Shown here in pieces: positions 46,540 through 58,979 of a DNA stretch of 64,000 nt. Each line of letters begins with the position of its first letter. Positions within the stretch are counted from its first letter, which is position 1. The notes beneath the pieces are model-generated. The model worked only from the letters and a program-made list of their open reading frames with translations, did no database searches and was not told the origin of the DNA. Source of the DNA: Acorus gramineus (Eukaryota; Streptophyta; Magnoliopsida; Acorales; Acoraceae); the NCBI GenBank assembly GCA_030737835.1, contig CM060853.1, positions 8,392,134 to 8,456,133 on the forward strand. Direction: 5' to 3'. The position numbers were made by a program, and so were the translations under genes.

Positions 46540-48625
46540 CAATGCCCTGGTGCACGCTATTTACTATTGAATTTTCTTGTTATTCCAAGGTAATTCTTCT
46601 TTTTGCAAGCATTGTTCAATGATGAGTAGTTCATTATTAGCCAGCCAGTAGAATTTAGGCTTTACAACAGCATCTTTTTTAACTGTTGCATTCCAGTTTT
46701 TGTTTCACTCCTATTTCACAGGACTAGATGCAATTCCAGACTATAATGTTCTGTTTATTCACTTTTGTTTTGACTATGTAAGTGGTGAATTGAGGCTGAT
46801 TTTAAAAAATAGGACTATAAAATATGCCATTATCTGAAATATGCATTACTTAGATTACTATACTAAGATGTATTCTTCCATTCTATCTGGTGCTGGAACA
46901 TTCAAACTGTCCATATTGATTTCATGGAGAGCTAAAAATGGAAGTCTAAAATAACAGTATTGTTTGGTGCCAAAGGTTTCTGTGAAATGCCTTTCATATA
47001 GAAATCCTGCATTTTCTTGAAGTACCAGATATGTTTCAGAATGTCATGCCTGATTTGGTTAGGATTAAAAAAAATGTTGGATTAAAAGAATCACAGGTTC
47101 AATCAATGGTTTACATTTGATGAACTGTGATGTTATCGTGATGTGGTGGTATAATAATAAAGCCTTAAAATTTTTCACAACTTTTGATATATTTTACAAG
47201 TGACAATTTTTATAGTTTATTTATTATTTATGAACCAACTGCTTTGGGTCAACCAAAATTGAATCGTGATGTAATTATTTATCAATAACCAACCCAAAAT
47301 TTATAAAAAAATAAAATAAAAATTCACATACAATTAACAAATGACAGGTTTTGTTATTTATAGTTTATGAATCAACTATAAATAAATCGGCTTTTAACTA
47401 AATTTTAAGGCAGTTATTTGAATTTAGACTGATCAATGGTTTAACTGGCTGAGTTAGCTTTAGATAACTATCTATTAGGGAATGGACAACATAACAATTT
47501 CATGCAATCATAATATGTGCTAATTTTTTGTATTATTAAGATGCCAAACCAAGATTTGGCTTTGCAAAAATACAGATTCACTCAAAGCAAATCTCCATTA
47601 ATAAACCAAAGTAGCTCGTTAAGAAAGCTGAGTTATAAAACACTTGATTGATGCCTATTCATTTTCATAACAATATAAAAAAAGGAAAATGATACTTAAA
47701 GCTCCATTACAGTCTACATCATTTTTTTTTTAAATAAAAATTATACATTCTCTTATTAAAATACAGCTATTATATAAAATGAAATATATACCGAGATATA
47801 ATAGTATATGTTTTTCATTTTAAAAAAATGAAAAAAAAAAAAATTCTGTATATACTATGATCAATATATGTTATGCTATCATCCTATGTAGGCTACGGAA
47901 CGGAGTGCATCAACACTCAAAAAAAATAGAGCTTTGATTTAGACAGAGGGCACTGATACACTCAAGACACTTTTACAAATACATCTGCAAATGCAGTATA
48001 TGAAATTCATAAATAGAGTATATGTTGTACTGTCAATATATACTCTATTATAATAAAAATAAAAATATCTACATTCAATTTATTCGAGTATATCCTCCAC
48101 CTTTTGTGAATGCATGCAATTCATTATATAAGCATAAATTCAAAAAATAAAATAAAAATAAAAACCTGTTTGATCCACAAAAGTGACTATAAATTACTGA
48201 ATGTAACAAGGTCCTGTGAATTCAAGTTCAACCCAAGATGATCTTATGTTCAATTGTTTTTCTTTTTCAATTTTCTAAATAAAATGCTAAACTTATGCAG
48301 TTTCTAAATTAAGACATATAAAAAATTAACTTGGGAAAAGAAAGCAATTAATCTGCACTTCAAAAATATATAGACAGGGAAAAACTATTAACAGATTATT
48401 CAACTATTCATACAACAAAATCGTGGTAGGGAATTGAAAGAACCCAACATGTTCTTGACTCTGTAAATTCTGAACTTGATGAAACAGTACATCTGCACTT
48501 CATTTCAAATGAGTCAAGAGAGCAATCCTACTATGAATTTTCAGCAAGCTAAGCTTGATTTGAATATTGACATGTAATATCAATTAATATTGCAGACATA
48601 TTTGCAATTATCATCATCATGGCAA
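46540..48625. other. Convergent intergenic region between beta-galactosidase and OGG1
   Basis: Holds both 3' ends and AT-rich DNA. 47710-47890 resembles 29110-29250, and 47930-48120 carries the dispersed ATTCAATTTATTCGAGTATA-type repeat. No gene was seen. Confidence 0.6.
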
Positions 48626-51600
48626 TTACCCACGACTTTGAATGACTTTCACACGTTTTCGTTTGGCAGATTTCATTTCTTCAATGGAACAATTTGATAT
48701 GTCAGTGGCCTTATGAGATGGTAGCTCACCAATGAATAATACGGTCTGCGCCCAACCAGCGTATTTCCCATATTTCTTTACAAACGCCTCCGCCACATCT
48801 TTTGATAGCTTCGGAGTTAATCGCGCTCCTGCGAGCTCTGGTATAAGGTACCGGGTTGCTATCTTTGCACATACATATGTCACATCACCAATGTCATAAA
48901 TTAATGTTCAATTATGAATTTTTTTTTTAAAATAAAAAACGTAAACAATTATCTAGCATTCCACCTAACACATTCATACAATACATGTACAAGTGCAAGC
49001 AAAAAACTACATACATTCAATCAAAACCATATTATCATTTCAAGTCATCTACCACGGTTAGATGGTTTTAATAATTTCTGTAAGATTGAGATAAAGCGCG
49101 TAGAGGAACAATCAATCAGTTGTGTGACCCATGCTGATCTTGTTTGTTTAATCAAAATGATAATTTCTGTCACGTTGTTTAGTCATTTTCTATGAAAATT
49201 TGTCATCGTCAGCCAGATGTTCACTGGAGATTTTCATCTGGCAAATTTGATAGTACACTGTATTCATTCTGGTTTAAGGATGTTTGTGATCTCCATACAC
49301 AGATCAAACCTTCACTCACTTCTCAGCTACTATAAGAAAACCAAGTATTATCATTAATTTGTTTCGCTAAATACTACATGACTCAAAGCACTATCAATAA
49401 TTCAACTCATGCAATCATACTAACAAGTGTTCCCACTAATTATCATGATTTTGTTTTTACTATTTTGAAGAAGATGAAATCGGGTTCAAGCAAGCTGGCA
49501 AAAAATACCTGCCACACATGCGTATCGACAGGGATAGCATGATGTTGATCAAGAGAGAAGAGAGCAATGCAAGCAGCAACTTTTGGTCCCACACCAGGCA
49601 AAGTGCATAAAGCATCAATAACTTCAGGAAGCTCCAAACCACGAAGTGAAGTGAGCCACTTCTCTCCCCCTTCGGGTTTAGATTGCAATAGTTTAACTGC
49701 ACCAACAATGTATTTGGCCCTGCTTGCCAATATCACAACAAAAACATTACATTAAACAGAAATTCATCAGAGGTGAGAAAAAAAAAATGCACTACAAAAT
49801 GAATTTTCCCCAGAAATGATAAATTCATAAGTGGTTAGAAACAAGTACAGCCGAAAATCACAACTGTACTTTAAAAACCAAGCAAACAAAATGAAAGACC
49901 AAAAGTATGTCTTCAATCAGACTTCACCCCGATCAGATGGATCCTGCTTCAACACTAGTGGCTAATGATATGGACAAATGTTGACATAAATACAAAGATA
50001 ACGAGAGTAGAATGAAGCACCCAAGATTCTCTATAGTGTGAATACAAACACTGATCATGTCAGTATATAGAAGTGCCAAGCATAGGTCATCTCTAGTAGA
50101 GATAACATAGTATGTACTATAATTGTTAGCGGACTAAAACCTCCATCCATATTCATACAAAATTGCAGAAGGTGAACCTAGTTCTTATTGAAGTTGAATA
50201 AAGGATATAATGAGATTGCACCCATTGTATCAGTTGCAAGAAAACCCAAAAGGCAAGATGTTCTTGACATCAAGCTTCATGGAAGCATGTGAGAGAGTTC
50301 AGGCAGGTAGATAGTAAGAATGGTGCCGACCCACTCAGTCATCTTTCAGTGCTAAACTAAGATATGCTTTCTCTAATCCAGTGTATATTATGTTAGCTAA
50401 TATTCAAACTAAAAAAAAATGCAAAATGGTTTACATTCAATTCATTTGAATACTGTATAATGTATTTTTTTGTGAAGGTATATACTTTGTTTGACAAACA
50501 TATACTTTAAACAAAATCAAACATATCGGGACTGCAATACTGACTGCATGAATGATTGTCCCCATTAAGAAACAGAGCTTCTGTAGCCCACATTGGGCTA
50601 GGGAAATAATAGTATACTGAGATACATATTCGAAAAGGAGTTTTCACTTAATTTTTTTTTTTTGAAATTAGTTTTCCAAAAAGCATACTTTTGTTGGATT
50701 TGAAAAAAAAATTTATTTGGCACCACATGGAACATTGGAAAGATTTATAATGCACACAAAAACAGAAACATTTATGATTCCCTCAAAAGCAAAATCAGGT
50801 AATCACCCAAACATGTTTCAAAACACTAGCTTAAACTACATTTTCTACATCAAAGAATTTTTTTATCAAAGAAAATAAAACAACAAAGAATGTCAAATTT
50901 TAAGCCAGAATATCACAAAATAATAACCAAATTAACACATAAACAACCATTTTGGCAACTCTAGTTTAGAAGGATAATTCTCCTTCCCAGGAATCCAATT
51001 CTGGTAGATTCATGAAAATTTTTTGTTTAGGATATCCGAGAATGAACACTGGAATGGAGGATTCCAAACAGAATTTAGTGCGTTTGGTTGCGCGATTGCG
51101 CAGTGTTTGCGATTGCAGGAAACTGCGTTCGCAATCGTGCAACCAAACAGTTTTACTGTAACAGCTTCCTGCATACAAATTTCAGGTAAATAGTGCCTAC
51201 AAGATGCGATTTCAAAAAGCTGAGAAAATGAGCTTCCTGCATAATCAGTTTTAAAACCCAGATTCTGCAGAATCAGTTTTGCAATTGCGCAACCAAACGC
51301 AGGTGTTCTAGCAAAAGGAGAATGAGAAATGAACCCTAATTGTTTTTTTTTTCATACATGAATTCCACATTAAAAATCAGAAGATGCACAAATTAAACCA
51401 CCACCAAAAACCAAACAAACCATCAATTCACCTGTACCCAAACCCCGCCCGGCGCAGCTCCTCCTCGGAAACCTCCGCCAACCGCTCAACGCTCGGGAAC
51501 CGATAAAACCCGTGCCCCCTGACCGTCCCAAGGTACTCCCCGAACGACGACAGCGTCCCCACCATCCGTTCGATCCTCCCAATGTTGTTATTCGAAGAAC

Positions 51601-52165
51601 ACAGGAACTGCATCGCGCACTCCCACGGGTCCTGCCGCAGCACCCGCGCCCCCTCTCCGACCCTCCCCGCCGCCTCCGCGAACCTCGCATCCCTCTCCGC
51701 GAACCCGCTCCAGACCTCGCCGAGAGAGATCGAGAGGTTCAGGTAGTCAGCGATGGCGGCTTCGGCGGAGGAGGAGGCTTCGGCGGAGGAGTGGAGGAGG
51801 TAGGAGACGGGGGAGTCGGGGGAGGGTTGACGGAGGGAGAGGAGGTGGGGGCCGACGACGCCGGTGAAGCGGTCGGGGGAGGTGCGGCGCCAGCGGAAGG
51901 TCTGGCCGGTGGGGAGTGTGAGGGGGAGGGAGAGCTCGGAAGGGGGGATGCCGAGGGGGATCCATTGACCGATGAAGAGGGACCTTCGACTGGTGGTGGT
52001 GGTGGTGGTGGAGGTTTTTAGGGTTTTGGGGGGCGGTGAAGTTAGCGGCGGAGGAGTGTTAGAGGAGGCGGAGGAGGTGGTGGTGGTTCTTCGTCGTTTG
52101 GGGAGGCGAAGAAGGGAAGGATCGATTAGGGTTTGGGTTTTGGAGGAGAATTGCCCAGGTTTCAT
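48626..52165 (-). CDS. OGG1: 8-oxoguanine DNA glycosylase OGG1
   Basis: Three exons on the minus strand: 52165-51432, 49719-49509 and 48862-48626. All are GT-AG and in frame, giving 393 residues. The N-terminal about 60 residues are Thr/Ser/Pro-rich with a basic PKRRR patch that may serve nuclear import. The fold follows with LPTGQTFRW, the DNA-contact motif CSSNNNI, and the helix-hairpin-helix LPGVGPKVAACIALFSLD, then IPVDTHVW. Expected catalytic residues are Lys291 (Schiff-base nucleophile) and Asp310. The C-terminal part YAGWAQTVLF matches plant OGG1. By family knowledge it excises 8-oxoguanine paired with C and starts base-excision repair. Intron 1 (49720-51431) carries a MITE. Confidence 0.94.
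50370..50580. mobile_element. Dispersed short AT-rich repeat in OGG1 intron 1
   Basis: CATTCAATTCATTTGAATAC, two AxATATACTTT words and GACTGCATGAATGATTGTCC match the loose family seen at 21955 and 31110. Confidence 0.4.
51079..51301. mobile_element. Composite MITE, about 223 bp, in OGG1 intron 1
   Basis: The left end TGCGTTTGGTTGCGCGATTG is mirrored by the right end CAATTGCGCAACCAAACGCA. A further inverted copy, CGCAATCGTGCAACCAAAC, lies at about 51130-51149, so the left 70 bp is itself a palindrome. Confidence 0.8.
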
Positions 52166-52694
52166 TTTTTTTTTTTTCGTCGGCGATGGGGATTTTTTTT
52201 TTTAATTTCTGTTCCCACCCTCGATTTGATCGGTTCGATCAAACTTGGTCCTCTCGTTAAGTTTTAAGTGATCGAACTTAAGGTTTCAGACGATTGATCG
52301 AACATAGTTTGTGATAAAGTTTGTAATTTTTTTTTCTTGAAAATCTAATCTCATGATGTGTATTCTCCTAGGATTCTTCATGCCACTCCAAATCAAAGTT
52401 GTAATATAGGGAGAATCAATCATTATTCTTAAATGTAGAACATAAGAATAATTTTTTTTAAAAGCCAAATATAAAATATATTTGGATCAACTGATATGTT
52501 TTTTTTGTTTTCAAACAAAAAATATGTTTAACTACGAATTCAAACGAAGCTTAAAAATTATATATATTTGTCTAATAAGATATTTTCTATAAAAATTTAA
52601 ATTAATTAAAAGTATACCTACTTACATTTTTTTCAGTCTCTCTTAGCTGTTGTTTAGATAAAAGAATAAATGTAGAATATAATGGATAAACTCT
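52166..52694. other. Upstream region of OGG1
   Basis: Probable OGG1 promoter and leader, with T runs near 52165-52205. GATCGGTTCGATCAA-type words at 52229-52310 resemble the 33-bp minisatellite further right. Confidence 0.5.
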
Positions 52695-52752
52695 AAAATT
52701 TATTTATTTACAAAAAATAGGTAGATATAATTTTAGATTATGTTTGACCAAT

Positions 52753-52862
52753 TTCGATCGCTCAAAACCTGAAATAGTGACTAAGTTCGGTCGCCCAAAA
52801 CCTAAAATGACGACTAAGTCCGATCGCCCAAAACCTGAAATGACGACCAAATTCGATCAACC
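52753..52862. repeat. 33-bp minisatellite, unit 1 copy
   Basis: Three full units and a partial one start at 52753, 52786, 52819 and 52852, each like TTCG(A/G)TCGCCCAAAACCT followed by GAAATGACGACTAAG. Confidence 0.9.
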
Positions 52863-53164
52863 TAGATGGGTGGGAACCCCAAACACATGCATTCAATTCA
52901 TGGAGAATGTACTATAGAAGATCTCTAATGCCCCAAATGAGGAATAATTGCTGGAAATCCGTCACAGAACCAAGTCCTGCCCAAGCCATATCTGACCCAG
53001 CAAAAAAATGCTTCTTGTGAGAAGCTGTTACAGATAGACAGAGTCTCAACACCATATGAGAATGTACTCTAAAAAAATTCAAATGGGCATTCCCATTTCT
53101 CAGAATTAAACACCTAAAAGAACAGCTTGTTCTTGTTTCACTAGAACCAATTACAGGGAGGGTT

Positions 53165-54177
53165 CTACTTGATTCCTTTGCTAAGCCTCTGTAGATGATA
53201 ATTGAGGGTCTTATAAGGGTTCTTCTTTGCCTGTGTTTTCTGCAACAGAGAGAATTTTATCTGAGTGCATGGTTGCTGCTACTCCAAAGAAAATAAAGGT
53301 AATAAAATGGAAAGTGATATAGTTTTCTTTTCTGAGATTAAAAAAACATCAGTATGAGCAATACATCCTGAATATACTTGAGGCAGGTTTCCTTGATCAA
53401 AATTATATGCACAATGCCTAGAGAAATAATGAAATTCATGCCAATTGAATAATCCAACAGGCGACTGACAGACATGACAACTAAATTGAAGGATACTTCC
53501 TAAGCCCCCCCCGTCTGATTCGCGAATAAGGTGGATATGGTAGAATAGTTTTAATTTTGAAAAAACATGCTTGTTAGTGTTAATAAATTGAAAAATTATA
53601 CATTGATAATAAACCTGATAGCTATACACCTAGGAGGCAAATACAGTTTATTCTTGCTTATCTATCCAACTATAACTATATTATAATATAACAAACACCA
53701 AAGACAGAAATTGATCCAAACTAAGAAAGGAATATCAACCAAATGAAAATTCATCTAATTCTCCTGATCTCCTCTATCCCCATATAATTACTATATGCCC
53801 AGATAAGTCACAAACCAAATGGGGGGTAAATGTTTGACAATATCCCTTGGGGATTCGGACATTTTTAACGATCAAGAAACGAATTTAAACTTTATAAACT
53901 CACCACATCTGGTGGGGTGGGGAAGATGATGCTTACAACAAATATGAGTGTATTTAAAATGAACCTTATAAGATGGCAATAAATAATGTTTGGTAATAAC
54001 CATTACCTGAGCTTCTAAGCAGGCATACATGGTGTTCCTCGTTTGCACACATTTTTCGTCGCTGCTGTGATTACGGGCCAGACAATTAAGAAATGTCACC
54101 ATTTCCTTTAAACATGGTTTTCCAGCAGGGGCAAACTTCTTTGGGTTTACACGAATTAACCCAGCCTTCCGACCCAT
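53165..54177 (-). CDS. Twin CX9C protein of CHCHD1/mS37 type, copy 1
   Basis: Exon 1 is 54177-54007 and exon 2 is 53239-53165, GT-AG, phase 0, 81 residues. The protein starts MGRKAGLIRVNPKKFAPAGK and carries two CX9C pairs, Cys22/Cys32 and Cys43/Cys53, the hallmark of small proteins folded by the Mia40 relay in the mitochondrial intermembrane space. The tail YHLQRLSKG is basic. Length, the basic N-terminus and this tail fit the mitochondrial small-subunit ribosomal protein mS37 (CHCHD1/MRP10). That assignment rests on family memory. The start codon sits in GGTACCATGG, a good plant context. Confidence 0.8.
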
Positions 54178-56686
54178 GGTACCTGCTCACCTGATCAACA
54201 AATTCCAATACCATTTAACCATCAGTCCATCACAAGTTCATAAACTTCCAGAGGAATAAATACATGAACTCATCAATTGGAAATCTGGTTTAATAAACAA
54301 TATTTTTCATAAAGTTACCAGACAGACAAATGTCATAATAAATATCCTGAAAGTCGGACAATTAACTCCTCAAGATTCATCATTCAAGCAAAACAGTTTA
54401 AAGAGAAACATGACTAAAAACAACACTAACCCAAATAAAATGTAATATTCAGTCATGTCCAACTTAAAAACCATATTGGCCCATGAAAAAAGATTAGTGC
54501 AGGGCTGGGAAAAATTATAGACCAACAAATTAAAGGTGGTAGAGCATTAACATTAAATAAATTGGAAAATGTTGGCAACTCAGAAAGTAAACATACGGCT
54601 ATAACTGTAATTGTAAATAAGGAGAACTCAAAGAAATACACTGAGCAAGTTTCTAAATACAGATTACATATGCTCATTCTATGTTCTTCTAACCACAACA
54701 CAATGTGGGTTAATATTATTTCTCTATGAACGCTGCAACAAATGCAATATTCTGCTATACTAGAAGCAGAATCCAGACAAGATTAGCATGTTATTCTTCA
54801 GTTTACCTGTTGCCACATTGCAAAGTTATACCCAGCCAAAACTGCTGAGCATTATAAGATAATGGGCCACAACTTCAATTTTCCAGTCACAGAATAAAAC
54901 AGTTGGGCAATATACAATTACTTAACAACAAGACATTTAAATATCCTAATTGAATTGCACAAAATAAAACCATCTTTTTCTAAGATATAAGTTCACACAC
55001 TTTCAGATATTGTGAAAAATTAAAAAGAATTAATAATGTTTGTTGGAAAACAAAACATTAGCAGACAACGAATTCAAACAACAGAGAAGACCCAAAAGCA
55101 GTTATTTTTAAATGACAACCAAGAAAAAAAGAACAACCCATCTTTCAAAACATCCCCAAATCTACATCTGTTAAATCAAAACCCTAAAAAGAAAACCCAC
55201 CCATCAATCAGAACAACCCAAGATCCAAACTTTTCTAACAAAACAGATGAATTAGAATAAATAAACAAAAAAAAATACAAATGTGGGACAGAGAGGGGGG
55301 AATCACTTGAAGGAGACGAAACAGAGACAAGTATCGGTGGCAGCGATGAGTGGCGGTGGAGTTTTAGATCCCACACATTAGCTTTTTTTTTTGTTATAAA
55401 ATGAAAAAATGGACGGTTATCTGTGACGGTCTCTGATTCGATGCTTTTGAGTTGAAATCTACGCCATTTGATTGAATCATGATCCGTTTAATGAATGAAT
55501 GCGTTGCGTTCCCCTTTTAAAGTAAAAAATGTTGTACATGTTTATTTAAACTTACTAGTTAATGCACATGTGCATTGCAAATTAATTTCTTTGATTTATT
55601 TTTTTAATTAGTATATTATAACTATTAAAACCCAAATCAACCAAAGAAAAGAGACAAAACATAGAAAAGCTAAGCCTAGAAAACTTGGAACCCTGGGAGA
55701 AAAACCTCAAATTTAACAAAACCCAATAAGCATTTCTTCCCAAATCAAAAAAAAAAAAAAAATCCAATAAAACCCAAACAAATTTTCATGTAGAGAAAAA
55801 AAGAAGAGAGATTTTTATGAACCTCATTGTACATATTAATGGCGGCTAAAAATCTCTGCCTGAAAACCAAACCCAATTGACAAAAAAAAACCTCAAAGTT
55901 ATCAAAACCCAACAAGCATTTCTTCCCAAATCGAAAAAAAAACCACAAATCCAATAAAACCCACCAAACAAAATTTCAATCTGATTCCATTGGATTTCAA
56001 TGTGATAAGATCTCATATGGAGTGGGCTCTGATTGTTATTCTTCTATGCAGATATTCACATATGATTCACATATTCTTCTAAGCAGAGATTCACGTATGA
56101 TCCATATGAATTCTTAAACAATCCAACAACGTGTACCTGCTGGAGGTCCTTCTGGCGGAGACGCCGCCGTCGGTGAGGTTCTCCTCAGTCCGATCGATTG
56201 GTCTGCAATGGAAGTGGAGAATGAGAGGAAGAAAAAAAGGAAGATAAAGAACTTAGATTCTAGGGTTACAGTCAGGGACGAATGGTCTAGATCTAAAATT
56301 TTCCTTTTTCATATGTTAAGTATACTCTTTTAGTTAACTTCATATTAAATTGTTTTTTATTTTGATGGAAAGATATGTAGATATAGAAAATGTATTGTTT
56401 TTAAATTGAGGATTATGTTTATTTTTTTTATTTGCTCCATCTAATATATGTTAACGATTTTAAATATCCTCTTAATTTAAATTAAATTTGAATTTTTTTA
56501 GAATTTTCATCTAATATATTTTTTTTTAGCTTTTTTTAGAATTTTTTTCAAAAAAATTATATAGATGGAAAATGTATATATATTATAATTGGAATTTCAT
56601 ATGTATCAAATTACATTATATGAATAACTTAAGATCCTCATATCATTTACAATGTTTTCATTTTGTACTTTTTATAGTAGTCTAGA
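54178..56686. other. Leader and promoter region of copy 1
   Basis: No second gene seen. On the minus strand, 56220-56130 reads as a GC-rich leader ending CCTCCAGCAG|GTACAC, a good donor, so a 5' UTR intron is likely. A second GC-rich patch at 55300-55370 could be another leader exon. A diverged direct repeat (CAAAACCCAA.AAGCATTTCT) occurs at about 55712 and 55902. Confidence 0.45.
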
Positions 56687-57112
56687 TAGGGCTGTTAAAC
56701 GAACTAAGCAACTCTGGCTCGGTTCAATTAAAGCTCATTCAGGCTCATTCGATTAGACAAACTAGTCGAGCTTGAATAATTTTTAAAGCTCGGTTTGTAA
56801 ACGGGCCAAGCGCGAACCAAGCTGATCCGAGCCCAAGCCTAAACGAGCTCGTTTACTTAACAGAAAAAAGGGGAACGAGTCGAGCCCAAGCCCGAGCTTA
56901 TGTTACTTTCACATGTATAAGGTATTGTGATTTGTGAAATGTGACTTCTCAAATGCTAAACAAGGTTTTTTTTATAGCTAAACGAGCTTCAACCGAGCTT
57001 TTCACAAGCCGAGCTTGAACACGAAATAAAGTTCGGTCCCGAGCCGAGTAGAGCCTGATACTAAACGAGTCGAACCTGAACAGGTCAAAGCTCAGCTCGT
57101 TTACCACCCCTA
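56687..57112. mobile_element. hAT-like MITE in unit 1
   Basis: Begins TAGGGCTGTTAAACGAAC and ends GCTCGTTTACCACCCCTA, inverted ends. Flanks AGTCTAGA and AATTTAGA match at 6 of 8 positions. It is of the same family as 29540-29922, in inverse orientation. Confidence 0.7.
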
Positions 57113-57200
57113 AATTTAGATATATATAAATTAATAAGGCTTTTTTAATTTTCAGTCCTTTTAAGCATGCCTATTTAAGTCTCCATGATTAAAAGAGACA

Positions 57201-57203
<3 letters not shown>

Positions 57204-57249
<46 letters not shown>

Positions 57250-57250
57250 T
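57204..57250. repeat. (CT)n(GT)n compound microsatellite
   Basis: About 16 CT units followed by about 7 GT units. The matching site in unit 2 (63144-63164) has about 10 CT units and no GT run. Confidence 0.9.
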
Positions 57251-57587
57251 AATGGAACATGGAAAAGAACCGTCACTGATAATACTTTACTTCAAATACT
57301 ATTTTTTTTTTACAATTTCATTCCCGTTTTCACACATCCTACATACCCAAAATATGATTATTTGTTTTTCCAGTTCGCGAGCCTTTGATTTTTGAATTCA
57401 AGTGATTCAACCTAAGCAGTTCTATTTTCAGATTTGATCATTTTGAAAACTGGAGTTTTAATTGTTTGATATTTGTTTGTGTTGGAAGTGCATGAGTGAG
57501 ATCTAGTGTATGTGTAGGTGAGGGTGGTGCCTTGTGTTGCATGTCAAGTGTTTGTTCATTAAGTTTGTTCATTAAAACATGTAAATG

Positions 57588-58474
57588 TTGCTAGTGATGG
57601 TGAAGAATCATGAAATAAGAACAATATAAACAATGAAAATATGTCACACATTGTTCTAAAATTCCTTTCTAGGCAACAGTTAATCCCCTACCCAGATGAA
57701 TTTGAGAACCCCGAGAGCTCTAAGATTCATCCCATCATTGATGGTGAGCTTGTAGAGCACGTTCATGATTGCAAGCAACACCATCAACATTGCCCGCATC
57801 ATGTTTTCCTAAACCATAAAATTGAGAGGGTCATCGCGGAGGCGAGACAGTGGACAGTGGACGCTCGAGGGAGGTCGTTTCATGCCAATGGCTGGTTGTT
57901 TTTTTACTACCGTTTCGTCAAAAACAAAAAACTGGTTTGGGGGACAGATTATAAAACTGGTTTCAGCGTGAGAGAGGGTGTTCATGGTTGCGGGAAGGAG
58001 TTTGTTGCAATTATTTAAAAAATGAGAGTTTTTTTTTGCAAATTACCCAACCATTGGGGGTATTGTTGCAAAGATTAAAAAGAGGGTTTCTTTTACAAAA
58101 CAAGAGTTTATAAATTGGTTTCAGCGTGAGAGAGGGTGTTCATGGTTGCAGGAAAGAGTTTGTTGTAATTATTCCAACAATGAGGGTTTGTTTTTACAAA
58201 TTGCCCAATCCTTGGGGGGTATTGTTGCAAAGAGAAAAAAAAACAGAGGGTTTCTTCTGCAAAACGGATACAACGGTCTCGATCTCTCCCTTACTCGATT
58301 TATGACTCTGCCTTTTTTTTATTTTTTTTATCACTGCTATTTTGCTATCATGGGTTGTTTTAATTTTCTTGACCTAATCAGCCGCCATTAATTTATGCAG
58401 GGGGTTATATGGATTTAAATCAGATTACAGGGGGTTATATGGATTTTTTCCAAGTAAAGGTCAACTCAAATTTA
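57588..58474. other. Unique 887-bp spacer between the duplicated units
   Basis: Not present before unit 1 or after unit 2. It has one open frame at 57641-58018 with a His-rich stretch (VEHVHDCKQHHQHCPHH), which I do not recognise. It also holds a diverged two-copy repeat of about 160 bp starting at 57949 and 58109 (GGTTTCAGCGTGAGAGAGGG). Confidence 0.7.
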
Positions 58475-58535
58475 AAAATTTATTTATTTACAAAAAAAAA
58501 TAGGTAGATATAATTTTGGATTATGTTCGACCAAT

Positions 58536-58645
58536 TTCGATCGCTCAAAACCTGAAATAGTGACTAAGTTCGGTCGCCCAAAACCTAAAATGACGACTAA
58601 GTCCGGTCGTCCAAAACCTGAAATGACGATCAAATTCAGTCAACC
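58536..58645. repeat. 33-bp minisatellite, unit 2 copy
   Basis: Same three-and-a-bit units as at 52753, with a few substitutions. Confidence 0.85.
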
Positions 58646-58979
58646 TAGATGGGTGGAAACCCCAAACACCGATTTTTTTTTTTTTTTTTTTGTTGAAGTA
58701 CATGCATTCAATTCATGGAGAATGTACTATAGAAGATCTCTAATGCCCCAAATGAGGAATAATTGCTGGAAATCCATCACAGAACCAAGTCCTGCCCAAG
58801 CCATATCTGACCCAGCAAAAAAATGCTTCTTGTGGGAAGCTGTTACAGATAGACAGTGTCTCAACACCATATGAGAATGTACTCTAAAAAAATTCAAATG
58901 GGCATTCCCATTTCTCAGAATTAAACACCTAAAAGAACAGCTTGTTCTTGTTTCATTAGAACCAATTACAGGGAGGGTT

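Larger units (their letters stand above)
52695..57587. repeat. Segmental duplication, unit 1
   Basis: 4893 bp that align nearly base for base with 58475-63497. Homology starts at AAAATTTATTTATTTAC and stops at CATGTAAATG. It contains one complete twin-CX9C gene, its leader region, a hAT-like element and the left part of a fold-back element. Confidence 0.93.

Noticed and set aside
51512-52021. 169-codon plus-strand frame opposite OGG1 exon 1
   Set aside because: Antisense shadow; Gly-rich low complexity from reading a GC-rich exon backwards.
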